A stretch of 10,059 nucleotides of DNA from Actinomycetota bacterium (GTDB taxonomy: Bacteria; Actinomycetota; Nitriliruptoria; Euzebyales; Egibacteraceae). The notes under the pieces are model-generated. The model worked only from the letters and a program-made list of their open reading frames with translations, was not told where the DNA came from and searched no databases. The stretch covers positions 1,722-11,780 of the forward strand of contig JAHWKQ010000047.1 of assembly GCA_019347785.1 (NCBI GenBank). The letters are read 5' to 3'. Both the position numbers and the translations under genes were made by a program. This document shows positions 5,203 to 10,059 of the stretch, piece after piece; position 1 is the stretch's first letter; every line of letters starts with the position of its first letter.

Positions 5203-6204
5203 TCAGCGCTGCCGGCGGCGGGAGGGCTGCACCCGCCGTGGCTCGCCCTCCTGCTTGGCGAAGTGCGGCGGCCAGGGCGCGTCGCCCAGCCCTCCCTCCT
5301 CGTCGCGCCGGGCGAGGTCCAACAGCCCGCCCACGTCGCCGGCCGCCTCGTCGATGCCGTCGGTGAGGTCGCCGACGGCCGCGTACCGGCGTGACGCGAA
5401 CGTGTCCATCGGGAAGTCGCGGTGGTCGACGTCGGGGACCTCCTCCCAGCGCAGCGGCGCCGACACCAGGCCCGTGGGGCGGACGCTGTAGGCGCTCGCC
5501 ACGGTGCGGTCCCGGGCGTTCTGGTTGTAGTCGAGGAACACGCCGGTCCGTTCCTCCTTCCACCAGGCGCTGGTCGCCCGCCCCGGCAGGCGCCGCTCCA
5601 CCTCCCGGGCCAGCGCCAGAGCCGCGCGGCGGACCTCGGTGAACGACCACGAGGGCGTGATGCGCACGTTGACGTGCATGCCCCGCGAGCCCGAGGTCTT
5701 CGGCCAGCCCACCAGGCCGTGCTCGGACAGCACCGCCCGCGTCTCCAGCGCCACGCGCCGGACCTCGTCGAACGCGACCCCGGCGACCGGGTCCAGGTCG
5801 ACGCGCAGCTCGTCGGGGAGGTCGGTGTGCTCGGCGCGGACCGGCCACGGGTTCAGGTCCAGGCAGTTGAGCTGGGTCATCCACACGACGTCGGCGACGT
5901 GGCGGGGCACCAGCAGGTCGGCGGTGCGCCCCGAGGGGAAGCGGATCGTCGCGTACTCGCGGTCGGCCCCCCGGGGCGCGCGCTTCTGGAAGAACGGCTT
6001 CCCGGCGACGCCGTCGTTCCAGCGCTTGAGCACTGTCGGGCGGCCGAAGACGCCCCGCAGCGCCCCCTCCCCGCAGGCCAGGTAGTGCTCGACGAGGTCC
6101 ATCTTGGTCCAGCCGCGCTCGGGAAAGAGCACCTTGCCGGGGTGGGAGACGCGCACCGACCGACCGTGGGCGCGGACCTGCGTCTCCTCTGTCCCCCGCG
6201 CCAC
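5203..6204 (-). CDS. stand-alone primase-polymerase, LigD-Pol-like (Prim-PolC type)
   Basis: 333 residues, matching the LigD polymerase domain on its own. The archaeo-eukaryotic primase (AEP) motifs are present: RVDLDP (134-139) with metal-binding D136 and D138, SGSRGMHV (171-178) for nucleotide binding, and FLDYNQN (223-229) with the third acidic residue D225. The N-terminal segment VSHPGKVLFPERGWTK and the NCLDLNPWPVRA segment (113-124) are typical of this family. The C-terminus is a basic, disordered tail rich in R and Q. These enzymes fill short gaps, often preferring ribonucleotides, and Prim-PolC partners LigC in mycobacterial base excision repair. Start: GTG 6204 has GGGAGG nine bases upstream, inside the end of the HAD gene and 5 nt past its stop, so the two are translationally coupled. 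No Ku gene is in the window, which fits a repair role not tied to NHEJ. Confidence 0.92.
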   Translation of the reverse strand: MARGTEETQVRAHGRSVRVSHPGKVLFPERGWTKMDLVEHYLACGEGALRGVFGRPTVLKRWNDGVAGKPFFQKRAPRGADREYATIRFPSGRTADLLVPRHVADVVWMTQLNCLDLNPWPVRAEHTDLPDELRVDLDPVAGVAFDEVRRVALETRAVLSEHGLVGWPKTSGSRGMHVNVRITPSWSFTEVRRAALALAREVERRLPGRATSAWWKEERTGVFLDYNQNARDRTVASAYSVRPTGLVSAPLRWEEVPDVDHRDFPMDTFASRRYAAVGDLTDGIDEAAGDVGGLLDLARRDEEGGLGDAPWPPHFAKQEGEPRRVQPSRRRQR

Positions 6205-6209
6205 GGTCG

Positions 6210-6872
6210 TCAGCCTCCCGTCGCCAGCCGGCCGGCGTCGATGTCACACAGCCGCTCGACCACCGTGTCGGCGGCGCCCATGTCCTGCCCCGGCAGTGAC
6301 GGGCAGCCGATGACCCACAGCCCGGCGGCCTTGGCCGACTCGACACCGACCGGCGAGTCCTCGATCGCGACCGTCCGGCCCGGCTCGACGCCCAGCCGGC
6401 GGCATGCCGCCGCGTACGGCCCGGCGGCGGGCTTGTGGTCGTCGACGTCGTCGGCGCTGACCACGACGGCGAAGCGGTCGGACAGCCCGGCGACGTCCAG
6501 GGACAGCTCGGCCAGGTCCCGCCGGGAGTTGGTGGCCACGGCCAGCGGCGCGCGGGCGGCCAGCGCGGCGACCAGCGGGCGGGCCCCGGGCTTGGCCTCC
6601 ACCCCGTTGCGGAACTCGTCGGCGGCCGCCTCCAGCAGCCGGGCCTCGATCAGGTCGGCGCGGTCAGGCAGGCCGACGTGGTCGGCCAGGATGCGCGAGG
6701 CGTCATCGGGGCCCCGGCCCAGCAGCAGTGGGCGCACGGCCGGGTCCCAGCTCCTCCCGAGGCTCTCGACCAGGCGACGCTCGGCCCGGGCCCACAGCTC
6801 CTCGGTGTCCACCAGGACGCCGTCGAGGTCGAACACGACGGCGTGGGGCGCGAACGGCGGCAGTTGGTCCAT
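6210..6872 (-). CDS. HAD-superfamily phosphatase, beta-phosphoglucomutase-like subfamily
   Basis: 220 residues. All four HAD motifs are visible: I, FDLDGVLVDTE (14-24) with nucleophile D15 and acid/base D17; II, TNS (114-116); III, K147 in DDHKP; IV, EDSPVGVESAKAAG starting at E171-D172. The helical cap between motifs I and II (about residues 25-95) puts it in subfamily I, with beta-phosphoglucomutase, phosphoglycolate phosphatase and the small sugar-phosphate phosphatases. The substrate cannot be told from sequence. Start: ATG 6872 is chosen because TAGGCT (6885-6880) lies 7 nt upstream, a leaderless arrangement; the frame stays open further upstream but into the promoter region of gpmA. It is first in an operon with the primase-polymerase, 5 nt downstream. 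A link to nucleotide or sugar-phosphate clean-up in repair is speculative. Confidence 0.9.
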   Translation of the reverse strand: MDQLPPFAPHAVVFDLDGVLVDTEELWARAERRLVESLGRSWDPAVRPLLLGRGPDDASRILADHVGLPDRADLIEARLLEAAADEFRNGVEAKPGARPLVAALAARAPLAVATNSRRDLAELSLDVAGLSDRFAVVVSADDVDDHKPAAGPYAAACRRLGVEPGRTVAIEDSPVGVESAKAAGLWVIGCPSLPGQDMGAADTVVERLCDIDAGRLATGG

Positions 6873-6879
6873 GCGGCCA

Positions 6880-6885
6880 AGCCTA
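6880..6885 (-). promoter_or_regulatory. putative -10 box (TAGGCT) for the HAD gene, leaderless
   Basis: On the minus strand TAGGCT is followed by 7 nt and then ATG 6872. This matches the spacing at the SDR gene and nearly that at the J-domain gene, and no Shine-Dalgarno sequence lies before the ATG. Confidence 0.5.
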
Positions 6886-6919
6886 GTCCCGGGGCGGCGT
6901 CCGACCGGACCGCGCGGGG

Positions 6920-6925
6920 TACGGT
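6920..6925 (+). promoter_or_regulatory. possible -10 box (TACGGT) for gpmA
   Basis: TACGGT fits TANNNT and lies 36 nt before ATG 6962, leaving room for a short leader with the strong Shine-Dalgarno sequence GGAGGAA (6951-6957). No -35 box is convincing. It is the best candidate in the 89-nt gap between the divergent HAD and gpmA genes. Confidence 0.3.
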
Positions 6926-6961
6926 CGGGTCGTCGGGTGCCGGTCGCTTGGGAGGAACCCA

Positions 6962-7573
6962 ATGAGCACGCTCATCCTCGTCCGCCACGGCGAGTCGGTG
7001 TGGAACGCCGAGAACCGCTTCACGGGCTGGGTGGACTCGCCGCTGTCGGACCAGGGACGCGAGGAGGCGAAGAAGGGGGGCGAGCGCCTGGCGGCCGAGG
7101 GCGTGCGGGTCGACGACGCCTTCACGTCCACGCTGGTGCGGGGGATCGAGACCGGCCAGATCGTCCTGGACGCGCTCGGGCAGGGCGACCTGGCCCAGGA
7201 GCAGGCCTGGGAGCTCAACGAGCGCTTCTACGGCTTCCTCACGGGGCGCAACAAGGACGAGGCGCGACGGATGTTCGGCGAGGAGCAGGTGCACGTCTGG
7301 CGGCGCAGCTTCGCCACCGCCCCGCCGGGCGGCGAGAGCCTCAAGGACACCACCGACCGGGCGCTTCCCTACTTCCGCGAGCGCATCCAGCCTCTGCTGC
7401 GCGACGACGCCGTGGTGCTGATCAGCGCGCACGGCAATTCGCTGCGGGCGATCGTCAAGCAGCTCGACGGGCTCGACGACGACGCCGTCACGCGTCTGGA
7501 GATCCCCACCGGCGTGCCGATCGTCTACGAGATGCGCGACGACGAGCCGGTCGCCAAGCGCGTGCTGGAGTAG
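6962..7573 (+). CDS. gpmA: 2,3-bisphosphoglycerate-dependent phosphoglycerate mutase
   Basis: 203 residues, cytoplasmic glycolysis/gluconeogenesis enzyme interconverting 3- and 2-phosphoglycerate through a phosphohistidine. The N-terminal VRHGES (7-12) carries the phosphorylated H9 and R8; NRFTGW (18-23) follows, as in dPGMs rather than in general histidine phosphatases. R59 in TSTLVRG, acid/base E86 in ELNERFYG (83-90), WRR (112-114), and H156 in SAHGNSLR complete the site. IPTGVP near the C-terminus is also typical of the family. It is shorter than E. coli GpmA (about 250 residues), as in the compact bacterial forms. Start ATG 6962 has GGAGGAA four bases upstream, the strongest ribosome binding site in the window. 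Divergent from the HAD gene; 47 nt before the Cys-rich gene. Confidence 0.95.
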   Translation: MSTLILVRHGESVWNAENRFTGWVDSPLSDQGREEAKKGGERLAAEGVRVDDAFTSTLVRGIETGQIVLDALGQGDLAQEQAWELNERFYGFLTGRNKDEARRMFGEEQVHVWRRSFATAPPGGESLKDTTDRALPYFRERIQPLLRDDAVVLISAHGNSLRAIVKQLDGLDDDAVTRLEIPTGVPIVYEMRDDEPVAKRVLE

Positions 7574-7605
7574 CCGGCGGGATCAGCCGGTCCCCGGCCG
7601 GCGGC

Positions 7606-7611
7606 TACCAT
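7606..7611 (+). promoter_or_regulatory. possible -10 box (TACCAT) before the Cys-rich gene
   Basis: TACCAT ends 9 nt before ATG 7621, and no Shine-Dalgarno sequence is present. The spacing is slightly longer than at the other leaderless candidates (6-7 nt), so this is weaker. It would drive the Cys-rich gene and pepA independently of gpmA. Confidence 0.3.
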
Positions 7612-7620
7612 GCGCGGGCC

Positions 7621-7830
7621 ATGGTCGCCCCGGCAATGACGTACCGCTGCGCCAGCTGTGCCCAGCTGCTGCCGTTCGACGACGACGTGCGCGTGCCCGA
7701 GGCGTGCCTGCGCCGGTGCCAGGGTCGGTGCGACTGGCATGAGGTCGGTCCGACCGATCCGGCGGTCCGCGCACGCGCGGCGCTCGACGGGCCCCCGGGG
7801 CCCGACGGCCTGCCGGTGACGGCGTGCTGA
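7621..7830 (+). CDS. small cysteine-rich protein, possible zinc ribbon
   Basis: 69 residues, family not recognised. Cysteines at 10 and 13 (CASC), 29, 33 and 37 (CLRRCQGRC) plus H40 make a C-X2-C...C-X3-C-X3-C-X2-H set that could bind one zinc ion; another cysteine is the last residue. The second half is Pro/Gly/Ala-rich and probably disordered. No signal peptide or membrane segment. The start is ATG 7621 (ATG 7636 is possible); no Shine-Dalgarno sequence is seen. Its stop overlaps the GTG of the aminopeptidase gene by 7 nt, strong evidence that it is translated and coupled. The position and the cysteine spacing support a real gene, but the function is unknown. Confidence 0.7.
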   Translation: MVAPAMTYRCASCAQLLPFDDDVRVPEACLRRCQGRCDWHEVGPTDPAVRARAALDGPPGPDGLPVTAC

Positions 7831-9317
7831 CGATCGCCGCCGGCGCCGACGACGCGCGGCGGGTCGCCGCCGACCTGCTCGTGCTGCCCGTCTTCAAGGG
7901 CGGCATCGAGGGCCCGGGCACGGCCGCCGTGCTGCACGCCGTGGGGCTGGACGACCTGCCGGTGACGCCGGGGTTCCGCGGCGACATCGGGCAGACGCTG
8001 CTCCTCGGCGCCGGCGACCTGCCCGCCTCGGGTGTGCTGCTCGTGGGGCTGGGCCGCATGGACGCCGCCGACCCCCGCCGCCTGCGCGAGGCCGCGGCGG
8101 TGGCCGCCGGGGCCGCCCGCGGGGCGTCGGGGGTGGCGACGACGCTGGCGCAGGTGCACCCCACCGACGCGGCGGTCCAGGCCGTGACCGAGGGCTTCTG
8201 CCTCGGAAGCCACAGCGACCGGCGCTGGAAGACGCCGGGGCGACAGCCCGGAGCCGACGACGAGCCGACCCGCCTGCGCCACGTGGAGCTCCTGGTGCCC
8301 TCCAGCCGCCTGGCCCAGGCCCGGGCGTCGATCGAGCGGGGCGGGCATTACGCGGCGGCCACCTGCGCCGCGCGCGACCTCGTCAACCTGCCGCCCGACC
8401 GCAAGCGGCCGGCGGCCCTGGCCGACGCCGTGGAGGGGCTGGTGGGGGGCGCCGCCGAGGTCACCGTCAGCGACGAGTCGGTCCTGGACGCCGAGGGCTT
8501 CGGGGGACTGCTGGCCGTCGGCCGCGGCTCGGCCAGCCCGCCCCGCCTGGTCGAGCTGCGCTACCGGCCGGAGGCCGCGCTCGGCCATGTCGTGCTGCTG
8601 GGCAAGGGCATCACCTTCGACAGCGGGGGGCTGTCGCTGAAGCGCGGCGACGACATGCGCGCCATGAAAGCCGACATGGCCGGCGCGGCCGCCGTCGCGG
8701 CGGTGTTCGGCGTCCTGGCGGACCTCGACGTGCACCTGGAGGTGACGGGCCTGCTGCCGTTGGCCGAGAACATGCCCGGCGCCGACGCACAGCGACCCGG
8801 CGACGTCGTGCGCTGCCGGGGCGGCACGACGGTGGAGGTCGTCGACACCGACGCGGAGGGGCGCCTGGTGCTGGCGGACACGTTGCGCTTCGCCGCCGGG
8901 TGGGCCCCCGACGCGATGGTGGACCTGGCCACGTTGACCGGGTCGGCGGTCGCCGCCGTCGGCCACTACGCGGCCGCCGTGATGGGCACCGACGAGGAGC
9001 TGGTGCGGTCCCTGCGCCAGGCGGCCGACGTGGCGGGCGAGCGGCTGTGGCCCCTGCCGCTGTGGCCCGAGTTCGAGGACCACCAGCGCTCCCCCGTCGC
9101 CGACCTGCGCAACGTCGGGGAGGAGGAGGCGGGCGGCGGGGCTATCGCCGGTGGCGTCTTCCTGCGCCACTTCGCCGGCGACGTGCCCTGGGCGCACCTG
9201 GACATCGCCGGGCCCGCGTTCCTGCCGGAGAGGCTGGCGTCCCCCACCCTGCCCGCCGGTGGCACCGGCTTCGGCGTCCGCACGCTGCTGGCGTGGCTGG
9301 AGCGCCGGGCCGAGTGA
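7824..9317 (+). CDS. pepA: leucyl aminopeptidase, M17 family (PepA-type)
   Basis: 497 residues, full length for M17. The N-terminal domain (about 1-165) is the macro-like fold; the C-terminal catalytic domain has every metal and active-site residue: K261 and D266 in GKGITFDSGG, K273 in LSLK, D284 in MKADMAGAAA, and D343, E345 and R347 in DTDAEGRL. The family signature is usually NTDAEGRL, so the first residue is D instead of N; this position is not a metal ligand. NMPGADAQRPGDV (316-328) and the ATLTGSAVAA helix are also typical. It releases N-terminal residues, especially leucine, from peptides as a cytoplasmic hexamer with two divalent metal ions per subunit. Start: GTG 7824 overlaps the end of the Cys-rich gene (GTGCTGA) and gives the expected N-terminus. 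Its stop is 3 nt from the stop of convergent gcvPB. Confidence 0.96.
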   Translation: MLTIAAGADDARRVAADLLVLPVFKGGIEGPGTAAVLHAVGLDDLPVTPGFRGDIGQTLLLGAGDLPASGVLLVGLGRMDAADPRRLREAAAVAAGAARGASGVATTLAQVHPTDAAVQAVTEGFCLGSHSDRRWKTPGRQPGADDEPTRLRHVELLVPSSRLAQARASIERGGHYAAATCAARDLVNLPPDRKRPAALADAVEGLVGGAAEVTVSDESVLDAEGFGGLLAVGRGSASPPRLVELRYRPEAALGHVVLLGKGITFDSGGLSLKRGDDMRAMKADMAGAAAVAAVFGVLADLDVHLEVTGLLPLAENMPGADAQRPGDVVRCRGGTTVEVVDTDAEGRLVLADTLRFAAGWAPDAMVDLATLTGSAVAAVGHYAAAVMGTDEELVRSLRQAADVAGERLWPLPLWPEFEDHQRSPVADLRNVGEEEAGGGAIAGGVFLRHFAGDVPWAHLDIAGPAFLPERLASPTLPAGGTGFGVRTLLAWLERRAE

Positions 9318-9320
9318 CCG

Positions 9321-10059
9321 TCAGCCCCCGTCCGCGCCCGCGTCGGGGCGCCAGCGCAGGCGCAGGTGGCGCGCGGCCCGCGCCTCGTCCAGGCGGGCGA
9401 CCGGGGTGGTGCGCGGGGCCTCGCGGAGCAGGTCGGGGTCGTGCCCGGCCTCGTCGACGGCCTGGCGCACCGCCGCCACGAAGGCATCGAGGGTTTCGCG
9501 CGACTCGGTCTCGGTCGGCTCGACCATGAGGGCCTCGTCGACGATCAGCGGGAAATAGTTCGTGGGCGGGTGGAAACCCAGGTCGATGAGGCGCTTGCAC
9601 AGGTCGAGCACCCGCACGCCGTGGCGTTTGAGGCCCGCGCCGGTGGCGACGAACTCGTGCATCGGCCGGTGCCGGGCGAACCCGAGCGGCAGGACGTCGC
9701 GCACGCCCGCGGCCACGTAGTTCGCGTTGAGCACCGCCCGCGCGCTGACGCGCTCCAGTCCCTCGAGGCCGTGCAGCAGCAGGTAGGCGTAGGCGCGGAC
9801 CAGCACGGCCACGTTGCCGTGGAAGCCGTGCAGCCGCCCGATGGACTTCGGCCGGTCGTGGTCCCACCACAGCGCGCCGTCGTCGCCGCGGCGCACGACC
9901 GGGGCGGGCAGGTAGGGCGCGAGGCGCTCGCTGACGACGACCGGGCCGGCGCCGGGGCCCCCGCCGCCGTGCGGCGTCGCGAACGTCTTGTGCACGTTGA
10001 GGTGCACGATGTCGAACCCCATGTCGCCCGGGCGGACCCGGCCGAGGATGGCGTTGAAG
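9321..10059 (-). CDS. gcvPB: glycine dehydrogenase (decarboxylating) subunit 2, C-terminal half (cut by window edge)
   Basis: The visible 245 residues are the C-terminal half of a protein that normally has about 480-520; the frame stays open through the right edge, so the start is outside the window. The diagnostic PLP site is HLNVHKTFATPHGGGGPGAG (the lysine after VH forms the Schiff base with PLP). Further family segments are KSIGRLHGFHGNVAVLVRAY, LNANYVA, RPMHEFV, the substrate-end segment LCKRLIDLGFHPPTNYFPLIV and the terminal MVEPTETESRETLDAF. This is the second subunit of the split P protein of the glycine cleavage system, which decarboxylates glycine and hands the aminomethyl group to lipoylated GcvH. 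A gcvPA gene would be expected nearby, outside the window. Convergent with pepA. Confidence 0.96.
   Translation of the reverse strand, partial: FNAILGRVRPGDMGFDIVHLNVHKTFATPHGGGGPGAGPVVVSERLAPYLPAPVVRRGDDGALWWDHDRPKSIGRLHGFHGNVAVLVRAYAYLLLHGLEGLERVSARAVLNANYVAAGVRDVLPLGFARHRPMHEFVATGAGLKRHGVRVLDLCKRLIDLGFHPPTNYFPLIVDEALMVEPTETESRETLDAFVAAVRQAVDEAGHDPDLLREAPRTTPVARLDEARAARHLRLRWRPDAGADGG

Noticed and set aside
4098..6204. A split LigD (NHEJ ligase/polymerase) system
   Set aside because: The ligase and polymerase are separate convergent genes, no 3'-phosphoesterase domain or Ku gene is seen, and the layout matches LigC plus Prim-PolC better.
7571..7607. Terminator after gpmA from GCCGGC-type inverted repeats
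   Set aside because: Only 5-6 bp stems of G and C, which are expected by chance at this base composition; no extended stem or T run.
5422..7830. Very long open plus-strand frame (about 800 codons) across the polymerase and HAD genes and on into gpmA and the Cys-rich gene
   Set aside because: It is a by-product of high GC content; most of it is antisense or out of frame to well-recognised genes and has no domain. Only its last 70 codons (7621-7830) are kept as a gene.

Overview
This is a very GC-rich, gene-dense stretch with several GTG starts, stop/start overlaps and many intergenic gaps under 20 nt. Together with a LigC/Prim-PolC pair, a stand-alone 5'-3' exonuclease and split-type glycine dehydrogenase (GcvPB), this points to an Actinomycetota chromosome. 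I cannot place it to genus. No transposase, integrase, tRNA, rRNA or CRISPR array is visible, so it looks like ordinary chromosome rather than a mobile island. No gap without a gene exceeds 100 nt; the largest are 1475-1557 and 6873-6961.

Left edge (1-1911, + strand). A 32-bp direct tandem repeat (about three copies in view, possibly more to the left) sits on the start of a FAD-dependent oxidoreductase gene of the amine oxidase/protoporphyrinogen oxidase-like superfamily. Each copy carries an ATG and the next TGA, giving a chain of 11-codon frames linked by ATGA overlaps. A perfect 15-bp-stem hairpin follows that gene. Then comes a small J-domain protein with a C-terminal membrane anchor.

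DNA repair region (1904-6204). On the minus strand, a 5'-3' exonuclease/flap-endonuclease gene is followed by an uncharacterised 145-residue protein. Divergently, a sepiapterin/benzil reductase-like SDR is followed 3 nt later by a stand-alone ATP-dependent DNA ligase (LigC type). Facing the ligase is a stand-alone LigD-polymerase-like primase-polymerase (Prim-PolC type), with a strong bidirectional hairpin between them. Flap nuclease, gap-filling polymerase and ligase therefore lie within 4 kb, and together could carry out a gap-filling or long-patch excision repair pathway. The polymerase is preceded by, and coupled to, a HAD-family phosphatase.

Metabolic region (6210-10059). The HAD gene is divergent from gpmA (2,3-bisphosphoglycerate-dependent phosphoglycerate mutase). 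After gpmA come a 69-residue cysteine-rich protein and, overlapping it by 7 nt, a leucyl aminopeptidase (M17). Facing that, 3 nt away, is the C-terminal half of gcvPB, which runs off the right edge.

Signals: several genes (DnaJ-like, SDR, HAD, probably the Cys-rich protein) have a TANNNT box 6-9 nt before the start codon and no Shine-Dalgarno sequence, the pattern of leaderless actinobacterial transcripts. Others (gpmA, ligC, Prim-PolC, the 145-residue protein) have clear Shine-Dalgarno sequences.
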